NCBI GenBank assembly: GCA_016801845.1
Contig: CM028925.1
Span: 868,001-932,000 of the forward strand
Reading direction: 5' to 3'
Source of the DNA: Polydactylus sextarius
Lineage: Eukaryota > Chordata > Actinopteri > Polynemidae
DNA length: 64,000 nucleotides
Part shown: positions 34,330 to 46,479 of the stretch, piece by piece
How positions within the stretch are numbered: position 1 is the stretch's first letter
Layout of the letters: every line of letters begins with the position of its first letter
Notes under the pieces: model-generated
What the model saw: the letters and a program-made list of their open reading frames with translations, nothing else
The model's database searches: none
What the model was told of the DNA's origin: nothing
Made by a program: the position numbers and the translations under genes

Positions 34330-35180
34330 GTTTCCAGGATCCGAGCTGGGGCCCTCGCTCGTCACACCCATCAACTCTGATATGCTGACAATCCCCTCAT
34401 TAATTTGAACGGTGCAGTCGGGTTTGAAACACGAGAACCCTTCAAGCCATTTCCCTAATGGTCTGTACGCCGGCCGGCCCGGGCGCAGCCGAGCGCTCGC
34501 CTCCGCGCCGGAGTTGGGATGGTGTTAGAGGTCTTATCACTGCGAGCTGAGCAGCCATGATGGCTAACCACCACACCAGAGGCACCCTCTTTTGTTTTTT
34601 TTTTTTTTATCCTTTTTTTCTCACCCCAGCACTTTACAAACAGCTAAGCCTGTCACAGTCCGACATCAAGGTTCAGTGGTCTGTCAACATTTACCAGCAG
34701 ATAAAGACAACGAGGGGAGAATTCTGAGCCCTGGAGAGCACATCGCTCCGTCTGCCGAGTGTGTTTGAGAGAGAAAGTGCGTGCGAGGAGATTCAGAGCG
34801 AGTACTTATGTGTCTTTTCTCAGTGACAGCCGCCAAACAGAAAACACTCATGCGGGGAAGAAGACAGCGAGAGTACATTAGAGCCCTCCCGTCGGCTCCA
34901 CGCCCACCCGTCGATGAAAAATGACGACGGAAAGCTCTGACAAATAGGACCGAATCCCGCCTCCCCTGGGCTGGCGAGCCGAGCCGCCCGCTCACTCTCT
35001 CGGCCCGTGGGCCTTTAGAGGAGAGGAGGGCCATCACAGGCTCCGTCAGCTTAGATGTGTTTGAGACGTGAAGCCGGGGCAGAGAGATTCTTTTGGGGGG
35101 GGGATTGAGTTCTGAGGCTCTCATCGAGGACGCCCCGGCTAATAAACAACAAGGGGATTTGACAACAAAAAACAAGCTGC
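34330..35180. promoter_or_regulatory. Candidate regulatory block 14 with CpG-dense segment
   Basis: Contains CCCTCATTAATTTGAACGG near 34393, a CpG-dense run at 34467-34510 (GGCCGGCCCGGGCGC), and a further even block 34620-35180. A 179-codon minus-strand ORF (34684-35223) is the longest in the desert not made of simple repeat, but has no recognisable domain, no family resemblance and no splice context; I do not call it. Confidence 0.28.
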
Positions 35181-36734
35181 TGTTCTTTGTGTGGACACAG
35201 CAGCACTGAAGGCGATTTTCCATTTTTTCCAGCTAACGATCCACCTACATATATAGCTTTTACTATTTTTAAGGGAACTTTATTTGCTAATTGGGACGCA
35301 GATTCCGAAGAGCTCTACGAAGTTTCTCTGAAGTTTGTCAAACAAAATACAAAAATACAAATACACGGAGTTCAGACATCTCACTTTAACATGTCGCTCA
35401 GAGAACAATTCAAGGGGAACTGGTCATAATGAGGTCAAGAGAAGCTTGTTGGAGAACATCCTACAAGATTAATGTAATAACTATTTAGGCCAACATCTGG
35501 CATATTAACAAAACATAAACGTCTCTGATTACAATACTTTAATTTCACAAGTGATACATTTTTGAAGTCATCCATTATTTGCTATATTTAAACTATGCTG
35601 CTGCATGTTTAAATAAAACACGACAGAGTTGAAAAATTCAAAAGCTAACGGAGTTTGGAGAAAGACCAAATAAATAAATAAATAAATACATAAAAAAAAA
35701 AAAAAAAAAAAAAAAACAAATCAACTGAACTAGAGAAGCTGTTTGATACGAGTGATGTGGATGATAAAGTGACAGAGTTTTGCATTTTACAAAAAGCGCC
35801 GACTATTGCGTGCTTTTATAATTTTTTTTTTTTTTTTTTTTATTAATTTAATTTTATTATTTCGGAAAAAACTTTGAGGAATCGAAAGTTAACTTTTATA
35901 TTTCTCGCCTGTACTTTCCATCCTCAAAAGAAGGAAGACGTAGGAGTTAAAATTTGTTTCTTTTGTTTGTTTTTTTGGCCTTTGTGCCATCGGTTACATT
36001 TCAACCATTCTAAAATATACAGTATAAATGAAAAATGTGGTTCGAAAAACAAAATGAGTCACCTGAAGTCCACCCACTTGTTACTAATGATTTGACTCAG
36101 CTGTGATGAAATTTTTTCATTTCACAATTGTGTCTTGATCTTTCTTCTTCTTCTCCTTCAGCCTTTTGCTTCCCACACTTCCTCCGCACGCTTCCAGTTC
36201 CCAACGAGCCATGTGAGGCGCAGGTCACGTGATCCGAAACCGATCATCTTCTAGTTTCCACATACGCGTCACCTGTCGCCGCGATTACGCTCGTCCTCCG
36301 TCTGAGACGCTCCGGCTCTGACTGAGGAAGACAAAAAAAGACGCGGGTCACCGTCGCTTCCGTGTCATGAAGCTGACGTGAGCGAGGCCCGGTCCCTCCG
36401 CCTGCAGCCAGAGCAGGACGCACGATATCACAGCCTGTTAATTATTTACTTAAACATCCAGGTTGATCCCAGTGATGCTAAAACGACATGCCAGCTCTGA
36501 TACTGCTCTCTGATAACAGGCTTCATGCGGCATGTATTATTAAGGCTTGTGTGGATGCGAGTCACAAAACTGATTTTCATTTCAATACAATTAAATACAA
36601 TTAAATCGACGGCCTGGTTTCACTGTTATAGCACATCTGGTAGATAACTACAGTGTCTGTAACCTTTTTTTTTTTTTTGTCCATAATGGCATCATGGATT
36701 TTAATGTCCGTGAATGTTTCGTGGTTAATTGTTC
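35181..36734. other. AT-rich spacer
   Basis: An A run of about 24 at 35693-35716 preceded by TAAA repeats, a T run 35822-35841, and AT-rich sequence. No gene seen. Confidence 0.4.
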
Positions 36735-36965
36735 GGACTTAAAGGTTCAGTAGGTACAAATTTTTTTTTTTAGTCGCATCTGTTGAAACTGTCACCATGT
36801 TCCGACAGTAGCAGATGAAACTGGTAATTCAACAAAATAAAGCGGCTCCACCCACAGCCTGTAATTGGATTTGCAAAAAAAAAAAAAAATCCACTGCAAA
36901 AATCAGTCAGTGTCCGTCAATCACTGCTTGTATTGTTTTTGATTCCGGGCTTGTACAGTGTGAAA
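36735..36965. mobile_element. Probable decayed fish interspersed repeat
   Basis: Begins 'cttaaaggttcagtaggtac' and runs through 'aagcggctccacccacagcc' and 'tcaatcactgcttgtattg'. These words recur in a short non-autonomous repeat that I associate with percomorph genomes. It has no coding capacity and its ends are unclear. Family name not assigned. Confidence 0.4.
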
Positions 36966-37254
36966 GAACCTGCATGAACTGTTGCCATTAAACTTAACAC
37001 AAAAATAAATGACAATAAAATACCAAAACAACAAATTTCTTTAAATGGCTTCAAATCTAAGTCCTAAAAAAAGACTCCAAGTTAACAGAAAAGACAGGAT
37101 CACATATGCCTTTAGGCCATAGACCAAAAAGCCCAAACTATATATGGTGTAATTGCCAGAAAATCTAAAACTTACTATTTGTATTCACATGTATTTAAAT
37201 TTACAGTGAGCAGCTCCTACACAAGCTCTTATTTTATGGTAATAACATTAAATT

Positions 37255-37350
37255 TAAAGGAACCCCGTTGAGTTTTGACCACTAGTAGCGCTATGGAGCA
37301 ACGTGCATTCCACGAATCCTTTCCGTTTGGTAACAGCGCTGACACTGCTG
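37255..37350. mobile_element. Probable decayed fish interspersed repeat
   Basis: The opening 'taaaggaaccccgttgagtt' and 'ccactagtagcgctatgg' fit a common short fish repeat that starts with an AAGGA..CCGTTGAGTTT-type word. The copy is short and degenerate. Confidence 0.4.
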
Positions 37351-37379
37351 CTATCCTCTATCTTTTATCTCTGCAATTT

Positions 37380-37535
37380 TGCACCATGTAAATAAAAGTC
37401 TCCTTGTCTGCTTTATATTTATGTTATCATTACATCAGCATACTTTTATACACCTGTCGTAGTGTCAAAATGTAGAATGCGTGTGCCTTAAATTGCCCCT
37501 CGGGGACAAATGAAATTCTTTTAATTGAATTGAAT
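37380..37535 (+). mobile_element. Non-LTR retrotransposon 3' tail remnant
   Basis: The stretch ending 'taaattgcccctcgggga' then 'caaatgaaattcttttaatt' and a short TTGAA/ATTGAATTGAAT tail is the typical 3' end of a fish LINE (the 'cctcggggataaataaagt' type). Only the non-coding tail is present; no reverse transcriptase frame is visible. Confidence 0.55.
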
Positions 37536-39399
37536 GAGGTCAGTGTCGCTGACATACTGTTATTCAGCAGCTTCACTGATAGTTGGTGGCTGTCACTACT
37601 ACTACTACTACTACTACTACTTCAGTACTTGCAACACTACAGGTTTTGTGGAAAACATAACTTCCTTAATGTCAAGCTTTTCCTTCAAAGGTGCTACAGC
37701 TATGTTATTGTGCCATGGCTAACATTAGCATTAACAGCTGTATAATTCATTCTTTCATTCCTCATTTCTCTCTTCTACTGAAGCTAGCATGCTAACCAGG
37801 TAGCTTTGATCCATCTTGTCGGTTTCTGATGGCGAGTCACTGTAGCGTTCAGTTTTTACCGACAGAAGTAGCTGCTATTATAAGCTGTTGTCTTGTAAAA
37901 GTAATGAGGGCTTGAGGTCTTGGTGAGTGACCATCGCCACCATCTGCTTGCCACAAGATACCATGTGTTTTGGAAGCAGAGAACATACTTGAACTGTAGA
38001 GGGTGAAACTACATGTAAATCGAGAATCCCAGACTCTCAGTCATTTAACCTCAAAACTGTGAGAAAATTCCTGATTTACAAACACGATGAAATCCAGATT
38101 CGAGGCTGATTTCAAGACCCAATCCTGGTTTCTGCCAAATCATTCTGAGTATGCAGTGAACATGCTTTCTTTGTCCAGGACCCAGATGTCCTGGCACCTT
38201 GAAAAGGGCAAACAGTTTGACTTGAGCTTTCACAGGAAAGCTTTAGTGTGATGACTGTGTAATCGTCACCGCAAAAGCATTCAGGCGTTACACAAACTAT
38301 CATGCAGCAGTTGTGTGTGTGTGTGCCTGCCGCAGTATACAGACATATCTGCCATATAAATGCCATTTCATCGGTACAGTCACACTGTCAGGAGCGTAAT
38401 TTAGTGCGAGATGGAGAGTGTCCTCCACGGCCGCTGTCTGAGCAGCTCAGGCGGCTGAACTCTGCTGGAATGTGATGGAGGAACCAGGTTGGGTTTCATG
38501 AGCAGGTGTCTGTTGTTTTTCTCCCTCGTGTTTCTCACACTGTTTCGCCACCTGTTCTCATCTCTACTCCGGCCCAGGTTTTTTTTTTTTTTTTCTCCTC
38601 TCTCCCCACTAAGAGCTCAGAAAACACAGTGTGCAGACATTTACCTCTGAATATAACGGTGAACACTGTCACAATTAAAATTAGATTTACACATTATTTT
38701 GCATCTTGGTGACGATTCATTGGACGAAAAATATATATTTTTTCAGTATTTGCTTTGGGCTATTTTTTCTAAGACCAACATGCATGACATTGACTGTCAA
38801 TTCTGACCTTTAAAACCAGGTCAATAAATCTGATTGATCGACTCAATCAGGAGTTTGTACCTTGGATTTCTGCAAGAGTGATAACCAAAGACCTGAATGC
38901 AATGCTGCAGGTTCAAGTCTTCGCAAATTTAGTTTAGTTTGGTTTATGTCGTGTTTTTATGGTGCTTGTTACAGAGCTAACTTCCCTTTTTTTCCTACAT
39001 ACATAATAGCCTATAATTAAATAGTGGATGTATATAGTAATAGTACCAGGATGTCTAACAAAATAAAAAGTGCAATGACTTTGGAGCCTTTGAGGGGCTT
39101 TGGGGCAGTTGCCCACTTTACCCACTCAAAGCTAAGAATCTAACAAACATTAACAGATTTTGAGAATTTTGTCTGGTTCAGTGGAATCTGTTGACACCTT
39201 TACGGGACGCCTCAGAACACATTCTCTACCTCTAAAGTCTTGTTTTTTTTTTTTTTTTTTTTTTTGAGGACGACTCCAATCAAAAAATACTTCTCCGATT
39301 CTAAATGCAACCGCGAGCTTTAAAATATCATTGCGAGACACTCGAAGGCTTAAACGTGGAATAATAAGAAAGAGGAGAATCCGTATCAGCTGAAAACAC
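37536..39399. other. Spacer with CTA repeat and tRNA-like word
   Basis: A (CTA)n run at 37595-37620, T runs at 38579-38594 and 39241-39265, and a B-box-like GCAGGTTCAAGTCTTCGC at about 38908-38925 that could belong to a decayed SINE. No gene seen. Confidence 0.4.
37595..37620. repeat. (CTA)n microsatellite
   Basis: Trinucleotide CTA run of about eight units. Confidence 0.92.
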
Positions 39400-40130
39400 T
39401 GATACAAGGTGAGTGTTATAATTACAGCGAGAGGATGTTTCTTATGTTTTCTTAGAGAAAGACCTCTGTTTGAGGTCGTGGCAGAAGATGACTTGGGGGG
39501 GGTGGGGGGTTGGAAAAGGAAAAGGAAAAAGAAAGCATTTGTGATTGTCGGCGTGTCCGCCAGTGTTCTCCCTCTTTGCTCCGACACACTTTTCCGTGTC
39601 GCGGGCGCGGCGCTGCACTTGTCAATGTATTTGTTGAAGCGACTCGGCCGCGGGTTCCTGCGAGGGCCGCGCACCGCTGCCTCCTCTCTCCCCGACGTCT
39701 CTTCTTTAAAAAGCTGTGCCTCTTGCTTGAATGCTCTCTGTGTCCATGCCCAGTGCCCTAATCCAGGGCCTGCTCTTCCTCTAAGCAGGGAGTTAACTTA
39801 ATCCCTCTCATTTAGGCAGCTGCACTGCCGAGGAAACTATGGAAGGGAAAAAAAAAAAGAAAGGAAAAAAAAAAAAAGTTATAACTCTGTGACAGACACT
39901 TTCAGCTGTTGTGACGCCACCTCTCCGACTCAGCTGCCTTAACATGCAACTCTCACTCTCGGCCCGGTATTTTAATGCGTCTGTGAATAATGTATGGAGG
40001 GCGGAGGGCGTGGAAACGTGGTTGGAGGTATGCAGGAGGTCTGCGAAACTGCGTCTGCGTGGACCGAGACGACGAACGGCGGCGAAATATGCAACCGATC
40101 CCCACAACGCGCAGGAAGTGATGACTTTTA
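39400..40130. promoter_or_regulatory. Candidate CpG-rich regulatory block 15
   Basis: A CpG-dense segment at 39595-39685 (GTCGCGGGCGCGGCGC, CGGCCGCGGG) and another at 40010-40110 are embedded in even sequence. They could be a CpG-island promoter of an unannotated transcript or part of the regulatory desert. No first exon can be identified. Confidence 0.28.
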
Positions 40131-40789
40131 AAGGTCAAACGGTCAAGCCGAAGAGTTTTTAACCATCAGCAAGATGCTAATGGCTGATGATATTCCCCTG
40201 GGCTACACTAGGTGGTAGCAATGTGCCGCTTATGTGCCATACACATCGATTAAGATCAAGAAGAAGCCATAATGTCTGCGACTCAAACAAGACGTGAGAC
40301 GAGAATCAAGACACAGAAGTTGGTTTTCCTCTGAGAGAAGCAGAAGAAAGATGTTGTTTCATGTCCTCGTGAGGCGTGAAGCTCTCTCTGCCTTTGTTAG
40401 AACGGACGTCGCATGCTGCAGTGATGTGGAGACGAGACACAATGACACAAAACATCTGTTAAAGAAAAAAACAAACAAACAAACAAACAAAAAAAAAACA
40501 AACACAGATTGTGTGTTTCCGCCACAAGTTCTGCCCGAGGTTCAGCTGATAAAAGTTGAGATGAAACACTTTTGTGTTTATGCTCATATTTTTTTTTTTT
40601 TTTCCCTTCCTTTCTATGAAACAACTTCACACCTCTGCACTTCACATTCTCATTAAAGTGGCCGGCAGAGGTCAGGAAACTCAATTTGCGATTTCTGCAA
40701 ACCTCCGAGCCGCTTGTCCGTGAAAATTTCGAACCTCTGCAAAAAAAAAAAAAAAAAAAAAACGCTTAAAAAAAAAGGGGACGTCGGCG
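40131..40789. other. Spacer with (AAAC)n and A runs
   Basis: An AAAC/CAAA repeat near 40465-40500, a T run near 40589-40603 and an A run 40741-40761. No gene seen. Confidence 0.4.
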
Positions 40790-41150
40790 CTGCCTCCTTT
40801 ATCCTTTCGCCCGCATCTGGCGCTTCCAGTCCGCTGAACTTTGGTAATGGGCCTCGATTAGAGCGCAGGACGGATACGGTAATAAGCCTTGGAACCTTGT
40901 CGAGACAGAGGTCAAATCAGAAGACAAATAAATAGGAAATTGCTCCCTGTGAGCCTCCTCACTGTCATCCTCTGCTTGTTACCTTGAGCTCTAAAAAGGT
41001 ATTTATCTGACTCCCCCTCCGCTGTTTTCACAGGCGTCAGCACGGCTCTGCTCTGCGCGGCTTAATTGCGCTTCGGTCTCGGGAGTTCACTTGGTGAAGT
41101 GCAGGTGCGGCGTCCAAGAAAAATAATTGAACAAACAATTAGAACGTGCG
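40790..41150. promoter_or_regulatory. Candidate conserved non-coding element 16
   Basis: Contains GGTAATAAGCCTTGG near 40877, AAGGTATTTATCTGAC near 40996, GGCTTAATTGCGC near 41060 and AAATAATTGAACAAACAATTAG near 41120, a pair of inverted AATTG cores. Even composition, no simple repeats. Confidence 0.36.
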
Positions 41151-41929
41151 TTCCCACACTGCTGGTGAAAGACAGGGCAGCTACAGGCTTTTGTGCTGTT
41201 TAGCTTCGCTCCAGTCCAGAATATATCACTGTAGGAGTGTTGAAATGCTGCAGAGATCTACGGCGGACCTGTGTATATTCTGGCAGCGAGTATCTTGACA
41301 GTCCTGTCCCTCCGCCCTGGGAAAGAATCTGCACCGTCCCCGTAAACATGCAAGAGATTCACAGCTTCTCCTGGTATCTTCCCGTCCACAAAAAAACATC
41401 CCCGACAGGAAGTGAGCGCCACCTCAGGACATCAACACGCCTCGGGCCTTAGCGCCTCGTTGGTGGAAAAGATCCCGAAACCAAAACATGCAGAAGAGAC
41501 CCGGGCCGCCCTTCGAGGTGCTCGTCACTCCTCAGAGCTCTTTGTTTTCAACTCATCCCATTGTTCCTCAGACGGGGAAATGTTTTTATTAGATGACAAA
41601 CTCTGTGTCTTCGCTGTCACTGTGGATTATTTTTACAGGAGTCCGGACCTGGCAGGAAGAAGCTGGTGGAAAATGTTCGGGCTTTGAGAAAACATCCATC
41701 ATGTAGATCATGATCTTTTTTTGATTAAAATATATCTAGATCTTCTTGGACTTTAAAGTATAAATGTGGCCAATTTATGCACAAAAATTGCATTTCATTA
41801 ATTTGATGAAAATCAATAAAAATGGTGATAAAATTAAACGGGCAAAAAGACTAAAGGTTCTTTTTTTTTTTTTTTTTACTTTTAATGTTAAAACTTATCC
41901 TACGAGATCAACTTCAAATGTTAAAATAA

Positions 41930-41951
41930 AAGATCGCTTCAGAGCGATCTT
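41930..41951. other. Perfect 9-bp hairpin with TCAG loop
   Basis: AAGATCGCT and AGCGATCTT flank a four-base loop. No RNA gene context is evident. Confidence 0.7.
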
Positions 41952-42250
41952 ATAAACATAAATAAATTAGACTAAAGTACGCTAGCTGCTAGTCGTAGCC
42001 TCACATATTCTTTGCATCAAATTAGCAGAAAATCACTTTCACAAATTCTTGCTGGAACGGAACTTTTCTTTAACTTTAACTGTAACTTTGAGAAAGAGAG
42101 AAAGAGCGAGGAGAAAAGAAAAGTTAAAACTCACTTTTTCAACATTTGTGAAGAAAGCAGCTCTCTGGAGGCTTCGACAAACGAAAGAAACATTTTAGAC
42201 GGCGTATTTTTTTGTTTTTCGTTTTGTTTTGTTTTGGGGTTTTTTTTTTT

Positions 42251-42272
42251 GTGTGTGTGTGTGTGTGTGTGT
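42251..42272. repeat. (GT)n microsatellite
   Basis: GT run of about eleven units after a T run. Confidence 0.92.
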
Positions 42273-42559
42273 TTGTGTGCCGCATTTGGAGAAAAGAACA
42301 CCAGGTTATGCGTTCAGACTGATTTGGAAGCGAAACCCATCGAACGATCCGACAACTTTTTTTTTTTTTTTTTTTTTTTGGTTTGTTTTTTTTTTTTTCT
42401 CTCCGCTCGATCAATCCGATTCCTGCTCCGCCCGCTCTCCCTCAGGAATTCTTCTTCCATGCAGGAGGACTTCTGAGTTTATGGCTGATTTTTTTTTTTT
42501 TTTGCTTTTTCAGCTCTTCGTCTTCCTCTCCTCCTCTCTTTCCCCTTTTGCCGTTCTTC

Positions 42560-42900
42560 CAGAGATGCGTAGTTGTTGGCAGTGCTTATGTAATAACAGA
42601 TGGAAGCTAGAAATTAACACGTCTTGCCTCTCTCGTTATTCTCCTCTCTCCATTTATTTTTAATGCTGTGAGCACGAGAGTCTCTCTCGTTCTCTCTCTC
42701 TCTGTCTTTCACCGTGTGTGTGTGTGTGTGTGTGTGACCCCGGCAGGCCAGCAGCACCTGTCAGGAGTGTATCCACCGTGGTTGCGTGCCTAATTAGCAC
42801 ACAAGGAATTTGGTGGCACGAAGCGCGCAGCATCGGTGGGAAGAAAAGAGTGTGGGGTGCAATTAGGATTTGTTGGCATGTACAGAACACACAGCGAAGA
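42560..42900. promoter_or_regulatory. Candidate conserved non-coding element 17
   Basis: CTTATGTAATAACAG and GAAATTAACACG (42580-42620) and CAGCACCTGTCAGG (E-box), GCCTAATTAGCAC and GCAATTAGGATTTG (42750-42870) lie on either side of a TC/TG repeat (42672-42736). Confidence 0.36.
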
Positions 42901-43484
42901 ATCAAACGAGGAGGAGGAGGAGGAAGAGGAGGAGAGGTTGGGCTGTGTTGGTGTGGGAGTGGAGGGTTGCATGTGTGGCCTGATAGTACTCCACCACTCT
43001 TTTTCTTCACTGGAGAAGAGAGATGAGAGAGAGGGAGAGAAAGAAAAGAAGCGTTTGAATATCGAAAACGAACCAAAACTACGGTGAAAATGATCAGAAA
43101 GCGGTCTCCTGAGATTTCACACAAACACGGAGCGAAACCGAAAAAAAAAAACAAAAAAACAGGCGAGGCCAGAAGTATTTGGACAGAGAGACAGCTTTCC
43201 TAAATTTGCCTCCGAAACAAAAGCCACAGATGTCAGACCGTCGGCTTTACTTCGAAGGGTGAACAAAAAGTTCCGGCGAGTTTTCTCAACTGTAAGCTAC
43301 AACCGTTTATCCTTCCAGTCCTTCTGCTTTCAGGTGCACAAAAAGAATCGGACAATCGATTCGACTGATTTGAAATCGTCATCAGCAAAATCTACTTAAA
43401 TTTTCCTGTTGCAGCTCATTCAAAGCTGAAGCTCAGGGCCCATCCTTCACAAGATAAATGTACTTTTGTTGAAACAAAATGCAA
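42901..43484. other. Spacer, purine-rich then AT-rich
   Basis: A GGA/GAG tract 42910-42937 and GAGA tract 43014-43052, then mixed sequence. No gene seen. Confidence 0.35.
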
Positions 43485-43605
43485 CGCACCGTATATATAC
43501 CTCACTCACTCACTGACGGAACAGTTTCTTACCCAATGACGCGTCGACATGGAGACTGTAGGAGTCCGGAATTGAACCACCGACCTTAGGATTAGTTGAC
43601 TTTAA
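43485..43605 (-). mobile_element. tRNA-derived SINE, degenerate, minus strand
   Basis: Read on the minus strand it gives 'ctaaggtcggtggttcaatt', 'ccggactcctacagtctcc', 'atgtcgacgcgtcattgggt' and 'aagaaactgttcc'. This is the order and wording of the common fish SINE with a Pol III B box (GGTTCAATTCC) followed by a 'catgtcgaagtgtccttgggcaagacactg' body. The A-box end is eroded. Confidence 0.65.
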
Positions 43606-43989
43606 GTGGATGAAAGTTTAGGACGTTACAAATAATCTTTTCCATCCATCCGACGTCGACCTGATGCGGCAGACACAGGTAAAGACAGACAGGAAGTCTC
43701 TGATTAGACCAGCAAGACCAGGACCCTGATTCCACACGTTGTTTATCTGTTTGTTGAGAAGGCCATGACTCAAGCGTAGCATTTAAACAGACAAGACACA
43801 TGACAGACGTGTGCACCTTCATCTCGCTGTGGCTCGTGACGTCGTCCAGCCGCGGCGCTGATCCGATCCCGCCTCTCCTCTGCTTCCGTTCAGTCTCTGT
43901 TGACACAAAAGAAAAGTTTAAGAGTTTTTTGGGTTTTTTTTTTTTTTCATGAGAGGAAGACGGAATGTCAGATAAAGAATTCATAGGTG
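43606..43989. other. Spacer, nothing recognised
   Basis: Ordinary sequence with a T run at 43937-43948. The 130-codon minus-strand ORF has no recognisable feature. Confidence 0.35.
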
Positions 43990-44560
43990 GCGCCTTTAAG
44001 TGTCAAGCTGATTGGTCATTACAAGAGTCATCAAAGCATTGACATCTGAGCGTCTGAGCGGCCGCCGGAAAAAGCAATTGTGACAAGGTTTAACTTTGCT
44101 TTCCGCCGCATGATTTATTTATCACCACCACGGCTGTTTTCACGGGCAGATTGGGAGTGGTGTGGTGGGGGGGGGTTTAAAAAAAAAAAAAAAAAAAGGG
44201 TAGAGGGAGCTACAAGGAGCAGGCGTGACCTCAGTTTGATGAGGGGAGAATCAAAAAGATCACGATAGCTCTTGTGCCCACAACACTGAAAGGGAACAAA
44301 TGGCTCTTTAATATTTCTATGCATAGCTTAAAAAAAAAAAAATCATGAGAATGGTGATGAATAAAACAAAAAGAAGCAACAAGAAAGAGCTGCAGCAGCA
44401 GCGTCTTTGTGAGGCAGAGAGGAAATATGCACCATGTCAAAAGGCGTCGTCTTTTTATCTAATGGGTACGGGCTGTAATGCATCCATGTGGCCCTCACTT
44501 TAATAATTGAACAGACATCGGGGCGGCACCTGCTGGGAGCCCAAATCATCGCCATGGCTT
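43990..44560. promoter_or_regulatory. Strong candidate conserved non-coding cluster 18
   Basis: Holds AAGCTGATTGGTCATTAC (inverted CCAAT plus ATTA), AAGCAATTGTGACAAGG, GCATGATTTATTTATC, GGCTCTTTAATATTTC, TATGCATAGC, GGGCTGTAATGCATCC and CACTTTAATAATTG. These lie in even sequence interrupted by A runs (44180-44197 and 44330-44341). Confidence 0.38.
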
Positions 44561-44647
44561 TGAACAAACCGCTGTGACATTACGGCGTCGGGCACGGCAA
44601 CACGGCGCTGAAAAGAAATACAGACAAGACGGGAAGAGGAAAAGAGG

Positions 44648-44674
44648 AAAAAAAAAAAAAAAAAAAAAAAAAAA
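44648..44674. repeat. 27-base A homopolymer
   Basis: Uninterrupted A run inside a purine-rich tract. Confidence 0.95.
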
Positions 44675-44919
44675 GGGATGCATTCGAGGCGGTGAACACG
44701 GCCCGAGGCTACGGAGTAATGAGCACATCTCCACGGAGGCTTCCACAGATTCACTATTTGAAAATTGTTTCTTGTCTTAATAAATCCTAAATGTGTAATT
44801 TACTGGTGAAAGAGGAACAACAAAGCAGCCTCTCTCCTCTGCTGCACAACCAGAGGAATCACACCGTCCGCGCCGTCCTCCATGTTTCCTCAGGTGTTTC
44901 CACGCGGCGTTCCTCATAC

Positions 44920-45016
44920 CCCCACCCACCCCCGACCCCTCCTCCTCCTCCTCCACCACCTCCCCACTCACCCTCCTCCTCCCCCCTCCCCCTCTTTTTT
45001 TTTTTTTTTTTTCCCC
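44920..45016. repeat. Long pyrimidine-rich tract (C/T, few A)
   Basis: C- and CCT-rich for about 75 bases, ending in 17 T and CCCC. On the minus strand it is a G-run region compatible with G-quadruplex or triplex structure. Confidence 0.8.
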
Positions 45017-45260
45017 AAATTGCAAAGTCATTGAAATTCCTGGTCCGCCTTCGCACAAATTATAAAACCTTCTGAATCAATTACAACATCAATCGGGCTG
45101 AAATCTGCGGCCGATGAATATGTATAAAAGTACACACACATCCGGCTAATTAAACAAGGCCGTCAGAAATCACTTCAGACGGGTCGGGCCAACGCACAGC
45201 GAGCATACATTACCCAGCAGGAAGTTGAGGTTGACAGGCGGCAGCGCGGGGACTGAATGC
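45017..45260. promoter_or_regulatory. Candidate conserved non-coding element 19
   Basis: Compact block with GAATCAATTACAACATCAATC near 45073, GATGAATATGTATAAAAG near 45113 and GGCTAATTAAACAAGG (TAATTAA at 45148-45154). No simple repeats. Confidence 0.4.
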
Positions 45261-46479
45261 TCAATATCTGTGTACAAAAAAAAAAACTTTCACCGTCTTC
45301 AGAGCCTCGACACAGACGTTCATGTTGTTGTCCCAGCTAACCTGAGTTTATCACCATTAAAGTGTTCATGTTAACATTTAACTATCCGTCTGCTGGGGTC
45401 CTCAGGCCCCCGGGGGCCATAAAAAACCTGTCTGAATGACTTCTTGCATTGCTGCTTGAGCTCGTCAGCGTTGCTCTCTGACAACAGAGTTGGGTTTGAT
45501 CATTAACTTCAATGTTAGCTCTGCTGGTTCCCGCCTCAGGCTGCAGCACAGAGGTTTCTGTAGGTTCGCCCATTGGCAAATTTGTGAGGTAGAAACGAAG
45601 CCCCATTAGGTCGCCGTTTATGGAAGGAGACACAGGGAAGTCGGCTCAGACACCGGGAACGATCAGGTGCAACGACCTCGTTGAATGTTTTGCTCCTTTA
45701 AGCAGTCAACCTCGGTGTGTTTTAAACCGCCACCCGTAGAAAAGTCACTATTCTGAAAACGTTATTACACCTGATTACACCTTTTTCCGGGTTGTTTGAG
45801 CGTTCCCCGCGTTCAGTTTACCCTGTGGCGCCAATTCCAGGCTACGCCAAGCAGCCAGCTCCAAACCAGCGAGCTGGGATTTTTTTTTTTCCTCCATTTA
45901 GAGTCTGAGAATAGGCTGAGATTGTCACTGTATGACACTTTGAGGGCGGCGAGAGAGAAACCGGAGCAGTAAACAGATAAACAACAACCTGAAAGTTACT
46001 GAAAAGCTCGGTGACGCAGAGCGAAGCCACACATTCGGGGGATTTTTGTCACTACCACAGACTCATTTTTGTGTGAAATGAGTTTTTCCTTTTAAAATAC
46101 TGAACCTAGCGACCCAGGCGCCAAATTATTGATTAAACCAGGATTAGATTAGGCTGCACTTTACCCTCGACGTTCGTCTCACCGCAGTTATTGCAGCTCC
46201 TTGCAGTCGCTACACGCAAGATGATTTTACGGCCAAAACATGAATGGAAACTTTTCTCCACGTGACGATTTGAACTGATAACAAGTATTTTTCATATAAA
46301 CATGTTTCCTCGTGTGCTTTAATCTGTTCTGCTGCTGCTGGTGGGGGGGGGAGGGCTGAAAATGTACAAATTTCCTCTGAAGAAAAATCACGTCGGATAA
46401 AAATCATCCCGCTCCGTTTCACTTGACATGACGTTACCCGAGCAGCTCCACGTCGGAGGAGTGTTATCATTTTTATTTA
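45261..46479. other. Spacer, nothing recognised
   Basis: Mixed composition with A and T runs near 45278 and 45879 and a G run near 46342. No gene seen. Confidence 0.35.

Larger units (their letters stand above)
41151..42559. other. Spacer with T runs and GT repeat
   Basis: Several T runs (41861-41877, 42358-42379, 42388-42399), a GT microsatellite at 42251-42272 and a short hairpin (separate entry). ORFs crossing the T runs encode phenylalanine tracts and are not genes. Confidence 0.4.

Noticed and set aside
35187..35429. 80-codon plus-strand ORF following a TTTTTTCCAG acceptor-like sequence
   Set aside because: The acceptor is plausible but the frame ends in a stop without a donor, and the product matches nothing I know.
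38900..38930. Possible tRNA gene (B-box-like GCAGGTTCAAGTC)
   Set aside because: No cloverleaf, acceptor stem or clear A box can be drawn around it; a decayed SINE fragment is more likely.
39150..39674. 174-codon minus-strand ORF
   Set aside because: It crosses a 25-base T run as a lysine tract and has no recognisable feature.
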